From contig JAHBTW010000017.1 of the NCBI GenBank assembly GCA_019638385.1, forward strand, positions 1 through 64,000: a stretch of 64,000 nt of DNA, given 5' to 3'. Each line of letters begins with the position of its first letter. Positions within the stretch are counted from its first letter, which is position 1. Source of the stretch: Saprospiraceae bacterium. Lineage in GTDB: Bacteria > Bacteroidota > Bacteroidia > Chitinophagales > Saprospiraceae. The notes below the pieces were generated by a model that had not been told where the DNA came from, did not search any database, and was given only the letters and a program-made list of their open reading frames with translations. A program made the position numbers and the translations under genes. Of the stretch, positions 51,332 through 59,629 are shown in pieces.

Positions 51332-51361
51332 TTGATTGGGTGATGATTTGTTTTATCTTTG
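51332..51361 (+). promoter_or_regulatory. Promoter of the SRPBCC gene (-33 TTG, -7 TATCTTTG)
   Basis: TATCTTTG (51354-51361) matches TAnnTTTG, and TTG at 51332-51334 lies 19 bases upstream, the expected spacing for Bacteroidota housekeeping promoters. It rules out a start at 51359, which lies inside the box, and supports the GTG at 51395. Confidence 0.65.
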
Positions 51362-51394
51362 CTTTCATTGTTGGCAACAAAAAATTTTCAACCC

Positions 51395-51841
51395 GTGCTT
51401 GAAATCAAAGTAGCGCTCCAAATACTGAAACCCGCTGATGAGGTGTTTGAAGCCATCGTTGATCCGGCGAAAATGTCGAACTATTTCATTTCGGAAAGCA
51501 CGGGCAGAATGGAAGAAGACAAAACGCTCGTGTGGCGCTTTCCCGAATTCGATGAGGATGCGCCGGTTCGGGTCGGCAAAATCGAGCAAAACAAATTGGT
51601 GTCCTTTTATTGGCCAATTGACCATGAAGAACTCTTAGTTGAAATGACGCTCACGCCTGCCGACGACGGCGCTGCAACCGTTGTGACCATTACCGAAAAA
51701 AGCAAAGCAAACGACGATGCCGGCATTCAATGGCTGAAAGGCAATACAGAAGGCTGGGCCAATTTTCTTGCCTGCCTCAAAGCCTATCTTGAGTACGGCA
51801 TTAATCTGCGAAGAGGCGGTTTTGATTTTTTAAAAGGGTAA
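51395..51841 (+). CDS. SRPBCC (START/Bet v1-like) domain protein
   Basis: A protein of 148 residues from GTG at 51395 (LEIKVALQILKPADEVFEAI). Upstream in-frame TTGs lie in or just after the promoter. SRPBCC proteins form a hydrophobic cavity that binds lipids or other ligands; the AHSA1 subgroup shows VDPAKMSNYFISESTGRM, VWRFPEFDEDAPVRV, VEMTLTPADDGAATVVTITE and GWANFLACLKAYLEYGIN, as here. No signal peptide. It precedes nrdJ by 56 bases and may be co-transcribed. Confidence 0.88.
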   Translation: MLEIKVALQILKPADEVFEAIVDPAKMSNYFISESTGRMEEDKTLVWRFPEFDEDAPVRVGKIEQNKLVSFYWPIDHEELLVEMTLTPADDGAATVVTITEKSKANDDAGIQWLKGNTEGWANFLACLKAYLEYGINLRRGGFDFLKG

Positions 51842-51897
51842 AAATGCCTGCCTGTTAGCAATAAACTCTCTACCTTGAACTTTAAATTAAAACTACT

Positions 51898-54462
51898 ATG
51901 GGAAACAAAAGTAAGCACTCCGCCGAAGTCGAAAAAAGAAAAACCTACTCCGTAAAAGAGGCGCTCGAAGCCTCCGTCGCGTATTTCAACGGCGACGAAT
52001 TAGCCGCCGGCGTGTGGGTCAATAAATACGCGCTGAAGGATTCATTCGGCAACATCTACGAGCGCAGCCCCGACGATATGCACCTCCGCATTGCCGCCGA
52101 GCTGGCCCGCATCGAACAGCGTTACCCCAACCCCGTTGACAAAGAAGAACTCTACGAACTGCTCGCGCAGTTTCGATACATCATCCCGCAGGGAAGCCCC
52201 ATGGCCGGCATCGGCAATGACATGCAAACCTCCTCCCTTTCCAATTGCTTCGTCATCGGCAACAACGCCGACTCCTACGGCGGCATCATTCGCACCGACG
52301 AAGAGCAGGTGCAACTCATGAAACGGCGCGGCGGCGTAGGCCACGACCTGAGCCACATCCGCCCCAAAAGCAGCCCTGTGATGAACAGCGCCCTCAGCTC
52401 CACCGGCATCGTGCCCTTCATGGAGCGCTACTCCAACTCCACCCGTGAAGTGGCGCAAGACGGTCGTCGCGGCGCCCTCATGCTCACTATTTCCATCAAA
52501 CACCCCGACGCGGAGGACTTTATAGACGCCAAACTCGAAGCCGGCAAAGTGACCGGCGCCAACGTGAGCGTGCGCATTGACGACGCTTTCATGCAGGCCG
52601 CCCAACAAGGCAAAACATACCGGCAGCAGTACCCGGTGGACAGCGCCGAGCCGACTATGGCCAAAGACATTGACGCCGAAAAACTTTGGAACAAAATCAC
52701 CTTCAACGCCTGGAAAAGCGCCGAGCCGGGCGTGTTGTTTTGGGATACCGTCATCCGCGAATCGGTGCCCGACTGCTATGCCGACCTCGGCTATCGCACC
52801 ATTTCCACCAATCCCTGCGGCGAAATTCCGCTGTGCCCTTATGACAGTTGCCGCCTGCTGGCCATCAACCTGTTTAGCTATGTGGACGAGCCGTTTACGC
52901 CGAAGGCCCGGTTCAATTTTGAAAAATTCCAGCGCCACGCCCAACTCGCTCTGCGTATGATGGACGACATCATTGATATGGAGATTGAAAAAGTGGAACG
53001 CATTCTCGAAAAAATAAAAAACGATCCGGAAGCATCCGATATCAAAAACGTAGAGCATTCCCTGTGGGAAAAAGTGCTCAAAGCCTGCGTCAACGGCCGC
53101 CGCACGGGGGTGGGCATCACCGCTGAAGGCGACATGCTGGCCGCGCTCGGCCTGCGCTACGGCAGTGATGAAGCCATTGAGTTTGCCGTGAAAGTGCAGC
53201 GTGAACTGGCAGTGAATGCCTACCGTTCCTCGGTAGAGCTGGCCCGCGAGCGCGGTCCGTTCCCGATCTTCGACGCCAGTCGCGAAATGCGCAACCCCTT
53301 CATTCAGCGCCTGCGCGAAGCCGACCCGAAACTCTACGACGACATGGTGAAATACGGCCGCCGCAACATCGCCCTGCTCACCATCGCGCCCACGGGCACT
53401 ACCAGCCTCATGAGCCAGACCACCTCCGGTATCGAGCCGGTATTCATGGTGTCGTACCTGCGCCGCCGCAAGGTGAACCCCAACGACAAAGACGTGCGCG
53501 TGGACTTCATAGACGAGGTGGGCGATCACTGGGAGGAGTACCACGTTTTTCACCACAAGTTTGCCGACTGGCTGCAAACGCAGGGCTACGACGTGGCTGC
53601 CGTCACCAAAATGAGCAAAGAAGATATTGATCCGATTATTGCAAAATCGCCCTATCACCGCGCCACCGCTAACGATGTGGATTGGGTGCAAAAAGTAAAA
53701 ATGCAGGGCGCTATCCAAAAATGGGTGGATCACTCCATCAGCGTCACCGTAAATGTGCCCGAAAACACCTCGGTGGACATGGTGCGGCGGATATACCAAA
53801 CCGCCTGGGAAACCGGCTGCAAAGGTTGTACCATCTACCGCGACGGATCGCGCTCCGGAGTGTTGATTGCCGACAACAAAAAAAGCAAAACGGCCGGCGA
53901 AAACGGCGTCAACGGCGTCTTTCCGCCCAAGCGCCCCAAGCGCCTCGAAGCCGATATTGTGCGTTTTATGAACAACAACGAGCGCTGGCTCGCCGTCATC
54001 GGCCAAATCGAAGGCAAGCCCTACGAGATATTCACCGGTCGCGCCGAAGACACCTTCCGCCTGCCCGAATACGTCACCAAAGGCTGGGTTATCAAAGCCA
54101 CCGACGATGAAGGCAAAAAACGCTACGATTTCCAGTTCACCGACCGCGAAGGCTACCGCATCACCATAGAGGGCCTCAGCCGCTCCTTCGACAAAGAGTA
54201 CTGGAACTATGCCAAGCTCATTTCCGGCATCCTGCGCCAGGGTATGCGCTTGGACAAAGTGGTGGAACTCGTCAGCGGCCTCAACGTAGAAGAAGACCAC
54301 ATCAATACCTGGAAAAACGGCGTGGTGCGCGCCCTCAAACGCTTCGTACCCGACGGCACCAAAGTGGATAAAGAAGCCTGCCCTCATTGCCATACCGCCG
54401 CACTCGTGTATAAGGAAGGCTGCGTCCTGTGTGCGGAGTGCGGGTATTCGGAGTGTGGGTGA
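51898..54462 (+). CDS. nrdJ: Class II (B12-dependent) ribonucleotide reductase
   Basis: A protein of 854 residues. It reduces ribonucleotides to deoxyribonucleotides with adenosylcobalamin, without oxygen. Active-site residues are clear: Cys117 (SSLSNCFVIG), Cys307 in NPCGE (thiyl radical site) and Cys318 (CPYDSC), matching the spacing of Thermotoga NrdJ (radical Cys and partner 11 apart). Further motifs are SNSTREVAQDGRRGALMLTI, GRRTGVGITAEGDMLAALGL, IAPTGTTSLMSQTTSGIEPV and GCKGCTIYRDG. The C-terminus ends in a CxxC-x(n)-CxxC zinc-type tail (CPHC, CAEC) that probably carries reducing equivalents. No cobalamin riboswitch fits in the 56-base leader. Confidence 0.95.
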   Translation: MGNKSKHSAEVEKRKTYSVKEALEASVAYFNGDELAAGVWVNKYALKDSFGNIYERSPDDMHLRIAAELARIEQRYPNPVDKEELYELLAQFRYIIPQGSPMAGIGNDMQTSSLSNCFVIGNNADSYGGIIRTDEEQVQLMKRRGGVGHDLSHIRPKSSPVMNSALSSTGIVPFMERYSNSTREVAQDGRRGALMLTISIKHPDAEDFIDAKLEAGKVTGANVSVRIDDAFMQAAQQGKTYRQQYPVDSAEPTMAKDIDAEKLWNKITFNAWKSAEPGVLFWDTVIRESVPDCYADLGYRTISTNPCGEIPLCPYDSCRLLAINLFSYVDEPFTPKARFNFEKFQRHAQLALRMMDDIIDMEIEKVERILEKIKNDPEASDIKNVEHSLWEKVLKACVNGRRTGVGITAEGDMLAALGLRYGSDEAIEFAVKVQRELAVNAYRSSVELARERGPFPIFDASREMRNPFIQRLREADPKLYDDMVKYGRRNIALLTIAPTGTTSLMSQTTSGIEPVFMVSYLRRRKVNPNDKDVRVDFIDEVGDHWEEYHVFHHKFADWLQTQGYDVAAVTKMSKEDIDPIIAKSPYHRATANDVDWVQKVKMQGAIQKWVDHSISVTVNVPENTSVDMVRRIYQTAWETGCKGCTIYRDGSRSGVLIADNKKSKTAGENGVNGVFPPKRPKRLEADIVRFMNNNERWLAVIGQIEGKPYEIFTGRAEDTFRLPEYVTKGWVIKATDDEGKKRYDFQFTDREGYRITIEGLSRSFDKEYWNYAKLISGILRQGMRLDKVVELVSGLNVEEDHINTWKNGVVRALKRFVPDGTKVDKEACPHCHTAALVYKEGCVLCAECGYSECG

Positions 54463-54497
54463 GATGATAGCAATGGATGCAGTACGCCTCATCCTCG

Positions 54498-57020
54498 CTA
54501 TGCGGGTGGAGCGGCATAAAACGCCTGTTTCTCTTTCACTCGCGCCACGATTTCCTGCACCGTAGGCATCAACTCCGGTGGAATGCGCAAAAGGAGGTTA
54601 TCTTCTGTTTTGCCGGCCAAAATACGGGTGGCATAATACAGAGGTGTGTAGCGCTCGCGCAGTGCCCGCCCATGCGCCTCCGACTCGAACAGAGACAACA
54701 CCAACTGCCGCTGCTCGTGATAAAGCAGATTGGTAAGAAACCAGGTCAGGTCGCCATCCTTCTCTTGTTGGATTACCCGCGCTATTTTTTTATCCAAATC
54801 ATCAAAGATGCCATTCCAGATTTCGAGGAGAGCGAAAAAGCTAAGTTGAGGCTCAAATTCTGTTTTTTCAAGGTGCTGGCGTTCATAATCGAGCGCATTT
54901 TCCGGCTTTTGGTTAGTTTCATAGTACAACCCTGCCAAATTGTGCAAAGACCATTCCTCTCCTTTTTCTTTAGCCATTAAATAGAAATGCTCCGCCTCAG
55001 CAAATTTCCTTTGAGCGGAGTAAAGATTTGCTAAATTATACATAGCCCAAACATGTCCCTTTTCAATTGCCTGTAAGTAATACTTCTCTGCTTCATATAG
55101 CTTGCCTGTTTTTTGGTAATGATTAGCTAAATTATAGATAGCAGCAACCTGACCTCCGGAAATGGCAAGTAGGTAGTATCGTTCAGCTTCGTCTTGTTTG
55201 CCCTGCTCGTCTAGTATAAAAGCTAAATTGTTTATGGCTCCTGAATACCCTTTTTCAATTGCCTTCAAATAGTATGACTCCGCCTTTTTCATCTCTTTTT
55301 GTTCGTGATAAAGAATGGCTAAATTATACAATGCGTTTACATCCTCTTTTTCGATAGCTGCCAGATACAATTGTTCTGCGTCGGGAAGTCTTCCGTAATT
55401 TATATATAAAAAGGCAGTTGCATTTAGCATTGCTGCATCTCCGGTTTGTAATATTTTTTGATAGCAATCATTTATCTTTTTTTCATCTCCTTGTTTAAGA
55501 TATAGAGAGACTAATAAATAAAATTTGCTCCCTCGTGCTTCATTTTCAATTTCTTCATTTAACATTTTAATAGCCTGATGTACATGGCCTTGATCTGCCA
55601 TACGCATGGCATCCTCCATGATTTCTTGAAATTTCCTTGGTAGTTCACTGTTTTGAGAGGCTTCGGGATGCATCTGACGGGTAAAATCAATCAACTCATC
55701 CCGTTCTTTAACCCCGATAAACTTTGATTGCGAAAGCGCCTTACTCATTACCCATGCTTTGTCATAAGGAAACTCTCCGCTTTTGAGTAATTCTAGTTGT
55801 TGCTGTACCAGAAATTGGATATCCTTTGCATCATACCATGTTTCCAAAAATACAGTGAGGTATTTGGCGCAACGTTTTTGGTCGGGATTGCCTTGAGTTA
55901 CGATGAGCCACATGTTGAAAAAGCGCTCGGCTAAGCGATAAAGGTGATTCTTCTTTCCTGTGGGAATAATCTCCACGATGCCGTATTGCTCCAATTGTTT
56001 GAGATACGAAGCGATGAGCTTGCTCTCCATCCGGCATTTTTCGGCCAACACTTTGGTCGGCACAGCTTCCCACCAAAAGGCCATTTCCTGCACAATTTTG
56101 CGTTGGGCGGCGGTAAGATTGTGGAGGCGCTCCTGATAGAGCGGGGTGGCATTGTCCATTATTTTGCGCAGGTACTCGAAACCGTAGAGGCTGGAATCGT
56201 GCAGGAGAATCTGGACAAAAAACTGAAGCGCGCGTGGCAGGCCGTTGGTGAGTATGCGCATGGCCTCCACACGCCCCCGGTGGTGCAGGGCGTAATTGTG
56301 CAGTTGGGGCAGGTTCATTTCTGTGCTCCAATGATTGAGCAGATGATGAATTTCTTCAAAACTTAGCCCCTTCAAGTGGTGTGCCCGGAAGAAGTCGAAA
56401 AAAGGCAGGTCGTAGCGCCAGAAATGCTCACTGATGCGGGTACTTGCCCCGATGATCTGCATGTCGCGGTAGTTGATGAGTATTTCGCGCATCAGGTGGC
56501 CGTCGTCGCCGATGTTCTCGAATATGCGGTCAATATTGTCTAAGAGCAACACGGTTCTTTTTCCGGATTCCTGCAGGAGCGTTGCGATTTGGGCATAGAG
56601 GTATCGGGAGTAATCCTGCTCGCTGTCGAAATTGTCGAATGGGGAAAGGTTGAGTTGGCGGTTCAGACGAATCGCCAACTCCTGTACCACCTCAAACCAG
56701 AGATCGGAGAGGCGATAAATGGTGTTTTGCTCTTCGGCAAGATAAATCGCAACGTATCGGGCGGCGAGATCGGCATCTTCATCTATTTCAATCTGTATGC
56801 GTCGTAGCAGGGTGGACTTGCCGCTGCCCCGCCAGCCGAGGATAAGCTCGTGTTGTAGCGGGTCTTTGGGGCCTTTATTGCGAAGGCCGGCCACGATTAG
56901 CTCAAACTCGGCAATGCGCGCCAAAAAATTGCGCTTTACCGCTTCCGGGCTGCTATTGGCGTTTTGGTACAGCGCCAGTTGGTCAATAAACCAGGTGGGA
57001 TTTACTTGCGGACTAATCAT
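54498..57020 (-). CDS. STAND-like ATPase with C-terminal TPR/Sel1 repeats (second gene of pair)
   Basis: A protein of 840 residues from MISPQVNPTWFIDQLALYQN; the longer frame would lie inside the upstream gene. ATPase: LILGWRGSGKSTLLRR (Walker A, 62-70), RTVLLLDNIDRIFEN (Walker B, 156-162) and IIGASTRI (sensor, 191-195). A winged-helix part follows (LAEKCRMESKLIASYLKQLE QYG region). From about residue 510 on, repeats of about 36 residues (AEQLYLAAIEKEDVNALYNL, KAESYYLKAIEKGYSGAINN) form TPR/Sel1-type repeats, ending in a helical tail. STAND ATPases act as sensors or switches. It starts within the last codons of the upstream ATPase (8-base overlap), so the pair is translationally coupled. Confidence 0.85.
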   Translation of the reverse strand: MISPQVNPTWFIDQLALYQNANSSPEAVKRNFLARIAEFELIVAGLRNKGPKDPLQHELILGWRGSGKSTLLRRIQIEIDEDADLAARYVAIYLAEEQNTIYRLSDLWFEVVQELAIRLNRQLNLSPFDNFDSEQDYSRYLYAQIATLLQESGKRTVLLLDNIDRIFENIGDDGHLMREILINYRDMQIIGASTRISEHFWRYDLPFFDFFRAHHLKGLSFEEIHHLLNHWSTEMNLPQLHNYALHHRGRVEAMRILTNGLPRALQFFVQILLHDSSLYGFEYLRKIMDNATPLYQERLHNLTAAQRKIVQEMAFWWEAVPTKVLAEKCRMESKLIASYLKQLEQYGIVEIIPTGKKNHLYRLAERFFNMWLIVTQGNPDQKRCAKYLTVFLETWYDAKDIQFLVQQQLELLKSGEFPYDKAWVMSKALSQSKFIGVKERDELIDFTRQMHPEASQNSELPRKFQEIMEDAMRMADQGHVHQAIKMLNEEIENEARGSKFYLLVSLYLKQGDEKKINDCYQKILQTGDAAMLNATAFLYINYGRLPDAEQLYLAAIEKEDVNALYNLAILYHEQKEMKKAESYYLKAIEKGYSGAINNLAFILDEQGKQDEAERYYLLAISGGQVAAIYNLANHYQKTGKLYEAEKYYLQAIEKGHVWAMYNLANLYSAQRKFAEAEHFYLMAKEKGEEWSLHNLAGLYYETNQKPENALDYERQHLEKTEFEPQLSFFALLEIWNGIFDDLDKKIARVIQQEKDGDLTWFLTNLLYHEQRQLVLSLFESEAHGRALRERYTPLYYATRILAGKTEDNLLLRIPPELMPTVQEIVARVKEKQAFYAAPPA

Positions 57021-58197
57021 AGATCGGATTGTTGCGCATCCAAAACGCTTGTAAAAACGGGGAGACGAATCGGTAGTTGCCGGCTTGCTCCACAATGTAG
57101 CCATCGCTTTCAAGGCCGCCTATCAATTCCATGTACTGGCGTTGTTGTTCATGCTTGTGCGCTATATCGTACAACTGGCGAGTATTGATGGAATCCTTGT
57201 GCGCAATGAAAGTCAGGACTTCATCAAGGAAATCCGACTCTTTCACTGGGAAATAATCGGTAAGGCGGTTTTTCCAGTCGCTGAAGTTTTTGTTATTCTT
57301 AACGATGGCATCAAAAGCGGAGCCTATACTTTCTTGTGTTATGGCCGGGTTTTGTGTTGCGCGGGCTGCCCGGTTGATTTCGTCGAGCATGAGGTTGAGA
57401 AAGTAGGGGATATAGTGATTTACCTTATCCAAGAGGCCGTTTGTGAGATTATCATCATACTGCACGGTCGCTCCATGTGTAACTCGCGCGATGTAATCGG
57501 CCGCTCTGTCGCGAGTGAGCGGCTCAAAAGATACAATGGCAAAATCGTTTATATCGGCGGTGCGGCCCTCAATGGTTTTGACAATGTGATGAATGCCTAC
57601 CGATCCTGCCAGTACCAAAGACAGGCATTTGCGGATGTCGGGATGTTGCCGCCACTGGCGCAAGCGATTGAGAATGGCGCTTGCTTCTTCGGTGCGTTTG
57701 TTTTTGTGAAGCCCATTGAGTACTTCAGGTAGCTCGTCTAACAGGAGTACAATTTGTAGTTTTTGATCGGCGATTTTGGGGAGGAGTCTTTCGATTTCGG
57801 CTGCGTGGTCAAGCGGTTTTTCCGATCCAAATTTTACTCCTTGCAAGGTGATTTCCTCAATGGTGATTCCCTTAAACATACTGTCAAGCCAGAATTTCCC
57901 TTTTTTGAATTTGTCCAAACAACGCACCATCAATTCGAAGAATTCCCTGTAAAATTCGTTTTCCGATTTGATGCCTTGTATATTTTTGAATTCGCAGCGG
58001 GTATCTTCCTGCTGATTTTCGAGCATGGCAAGCATCACGGAGGTTTTTCCTACACGGCGCGGCGCGGCAAGTAGCACATGGCCTCCCTTCGCTATTTCGT
58101 GCCAGATTTCCGCTTCTATTTCAGGGCGTGGATAGTAGTATTCTCCGGTGGCTGTGGGGCCGGTCACAATTTTTGGGTCAATCCATTTTGGGTTCAT
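57013..58197 (-). CDS. STAND/archaeal-ATPase-like protein (first gene of pair)
   Basis: A protein of 394 residues from MNPKWIDPKIVTGPTATGEY; the frame is open 13 codons upstream, into the repeats. P-loop AAPRRVGKTSVMLAML (Walker A, 45-53), QIVLLLDELPEVLNG (Walker B, 149-155), VLAGSVGIHHIV (sensor), and a C-terminal winged-helix-like part (KDSINTRQLYDIAHKHEQQR, YMELIGGLESDGYIVEQAG). This is the archaeal ATPase/MNS-like layout. No effector domain is visible. The 28-bp repeats at 58205-58288 lie directly before its start, with -7 boxes facing it. Function unknown; regulation or defence are both possible. Confidence 0.85.
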   Translation of the reverse strand: MNPKWIDPKIVTGPTATGEYYYPRPEIEAEIWHEIAKGGHVLLAAPRRVGKTSVMLAMLENQQEDTRCEFKNIQGIKSENEFYREFFELMVRCLDKFKKGKFWLDSMFKGITIEEITLQGVKFGSEKPLDHAAEIERLLPKIADQKLQIVLLLDELPEVLNGLHKNKRTEEASAILNRLRQWRQHPDIRKCLSLVLAGSVGIHHIVKTIEGRTADINDFAIVSFEPLTRDRAADYIARVTHGATVQYDDNLTNGLLDKVNHYIPYFLNLMLDEINRAARATQNPAITQESIGSAFDAIVKNNKNFSDWKNRLTDYFPVKESDFLDEVLTFIAHKDSINTRQLYDIAHKHEQQRQYMELIGGLESDGYIVEQAGNYRFVSPFLQAFWMRNNPIYD

Positions 58198-58204
58198 TTT
58201 GACA

Positions 58205-58288
58205 ACAAATTTATGGTTAAAAATACTTGACTGCAAATATATTGCTAAAATATTTAAGCTACAAATTTATTGTCAAAAATATTTGAAT
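58205..58288 (-). repeat. Three tandem 28-bp repeats forming stacked promoter boxes
   Basis: Units at 58205-58232, 58233-58260 and 58261-58288, the first and last identical at 24 of 28 positions. On the minus strand they carry TAAATTTG, TATATTTG and TAAATTTG respectively, each matching TAnnTTTG. The TTTG of one unit lies 20 bases from the next unit's TA, the usual -33 to -7 spacing, so each repeat may supply the -33 element for the next. All face the ATPase gene at 58197. Confidence 0.75.
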
Positions 58289-58333
58289 TTTTTGCAGGCC
58301 GCTGGATTACCCCCGCAATTAAAAAATACGCCC

Positions 58334-58341
58334 TACTTTTG
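58334..58341 (+). promoter_or_regulatory. -7 box of the ion channel gene
   Basis: TACTTTTG matches TAnnTTTG exactly, 26 bases before the ATG at 58368. No clear -33 element. Confidence 0.5.
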
Positions 58342-58367
58342 GCCACAGGAAAAGACTGCTGTACGCC

Positions 58368-59156
58368 ATGCTCAAACGACTGCTGTTCAACGATCGCTTC
58401 ATTCTGTTCATCATTACGCTCAATGCGGCAGTGATTTTTGCTCAGGGATTTTCGCCTGAACCGGGGATCTACTTTTGGTTAGAATTCGTGGACAATTTGT
58501 TTACGCTGGTCTTCATAGCGGAAGCAGCGATGAAAATTCGCCAATGGACGGCGCGGGGGTATTTCGGTTCCGCCTGGAATGTCTTTGATTTCGTGCTGGT
58601 AGTCCTGGCGATGCCTTCGCTGGTGGTGTGGATGTGTCGGTTGGATGTGTCGACCTTTGAGTTTTTATTGGTACTGCGCATCATGCGGGTCTTCAAGTTT
58701 TTCCGGTTCATTCGCTTTGTGCCCAATATTGACCACATTTTCGACGGCGTAGGGCGGGCAGCGCGGGCTTCGGTGTTGCTGGTGTCGGTGTTTTTTATTT
58801 TCAATTTTATCATTTCGATGGTCGCGTGTTTTCTGTTCAGAGACCTCGCGCCGGAGCACTTCAGCAATCCGCTTCAGTCGTTTTATTCCATGTTCAAAGT
58901 GTTCACCATAGAGGGGTGGTTTGAAATCCCTGATGCCATTGTGGAGGATACTTCCCCCATTCCCACCTTTTTTATACGCCTGTTTTTCATCATCATTTTT
59001 TTCTTCGGCGGGGTCATCGGCCTGTCCATCGTCAATTCCATTTTTGTGGATTCCATGGTATCCGACAATAATGATGCTTTAGAGAAAAAGGTCATGGAAT
59101 TGCAACACAAGATAGATTTGCTACTGGAGCGCTCGGAGCAAGAGAAGCCTCAGTAG
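58368..59156 (+). CDS. Voltage-gated cation channel subunit (BacNaV-like)
   Basis: A protein of 262 residues, one six-helix domain expected to form tetramers. S4 carries the voltage-sensing Arg/Lys series (LVLRIMRVFKFFRFIRFV). The pore has FYSMFKVFTIEGWFEIPDAI; the filter TIEGW resembles the TLESW of bacterial sodium channels, with Glu kept and Ser replaced by Gly. S6 is FIRLFFIIIFFFGGVIGLSI VN, followed by a short coiled-coil tail (DALEKKVMELQHKIDLLLER). Conduction of Na+ is likely but selectivity could differ. Ends in a strong inverted repeat shared with the next gene. Confidence 0.88.
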   Translation: MLKRLLFNDRFILFIITLNAAVIFAQGFSPEPGIYFWLEFVDNLFTLVFIAEAAMKIRQWTARGYFGSAWNVFDFVLVVLAMPSLVVWMCRLDVSTFEFLLVLRIMRVFKFFRFIRFVPNIDHIFDGVGRAARASVLLVSVFFIFNFIISMVACFLFRDLAPEHFSNPLQSFYSMFKVFTIEGWFEIPDAIVEDTSPIPTFFIRLFFIIIFFFGGVIGLSIVNSIFVDSMVSDNNDALEKKVMELQHKIDLLLERSEQEKPQ

Positions 59157-59236
59157 GCGGTAGGCGGTGGTTTGGTAGGCAATAGGCGGTGTGAGCGTTC
59201 GGCATGTCCAAACCGCCTACCGCCTACCGCCTACTG
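59151..59236. terminator. 18-bp perfect inverted repeat between ion channel and alkyltransferase-like genes
   Basis: CAGTAGGCGGTAGGCGGT (59151-59168) pairs with ACCGCCTACCGCCTACTG (59219-59236). The left arm contains the stop TAG of the channel gene. The units TAGGCGG/CCGCCTA recur several times inside, so the region may fold in several ways. It lies between convergent genes and probably terminates both. Confidence 0.65.
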
Positions 59237-59251
59237 CAAACTGCCTACCGC

Positions 59252-59581
59252 TCACCGCTCCCCCTCCTCCGGATGCCAGAACAGCCGCTCAAACTCCGCC
59301 ACCCGATTGTTTTCCACCCGCACGCCTTCCTGTGTGAGTAGTTCCTCCATCATATCGGGTGTGGGAAAGTGGTTGCGGCCGCTGAGTTCGCCGAGGCGGT
59401 TCACCACCCGGTGAGCGGGAACGCCGTGTATGCCGAAACTGTGGTTGAGCGCCCAGCCGACCATGCGCGCCGAGCCGAGCGCCAGATAGTCGGCAATAGC
59501 GCCGTAAGTACTCACCCTGCCGCGTGGAATACTGCGCGTGACTTCGTACACCTGTTCAAAATAATTACCCGGTGAAGACAT
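59252..59581 (-). CDS. Alkyltransferase-like (ATL) protein, MGMT family without active Cys
   Basis: A protein of 109 residues from MSSPGNYFEQVYEVTRSIPR. It has the MGMT DNA-binding features (VSTYGAIADYLALGSARMVG, WALNHS), but the alkyl-acceptor motif PCHR is PAHR here (VPAHRVVNRLGEL). Such ATL proteins bind O6-alkylguanine and flag it for nucleotide excision repair rather than repairing it. Divergent from the TrpF-like gene. Confidence 0.92.
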   Translation of the reverse strand: MSSPGNYFEQVYEVTRSIPRGRVSTYGAIADYLALGSARMVGWALNHSFGIHGVPAHRVVNRLGELSGRNHFPTPDMMEELLTQEGVRVENNRVAEFERLFWHPEEGER

Positions 59582-59588
59582 GGTTTTT

Positions 59589-59596
59589 TATTTTTG
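59589..59596 (+). promoter_or_regulatory. -7 box before the TrpF-like gene
   Basis: TATTTTTG followed by CCG matches TAnnTTTG exactly. The ATG at 59630 is 33 bases downstream. It starts 8 bases from the divergent ATL gene's ATG. Confidence 0.5.
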
Positions 59597-59629
59597 CCGA
59601 AGGCCGTTTCAAACAGGCCAAAGTTAACC

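Noticed and set aside
51842..51897. Cobalamin riboswitch before the B12-dependent reductase
   Set aside because: Only 56 bases separate nrdJ from the upstream gene, too few for this riboswitch, and no B12-box is seen.
52042..54492. 816-codon open frame on the minus strand opposite nrdJ
   Set aside because: nrdJ carries all class II reductase motifs in the other strand; the opposite frame has no recognisable domains and is a by-product of codon bias.
54477..57188. Several plus-strand frames inside the ATPase pair
   Set aside because: They lie opposite clear Walker motifs and have no domain-like content.
58205..58288. CRISPR-like repeats
   Set aside because: The units are directly abutting with no spacers, are imperfect, and no cas genes are near.
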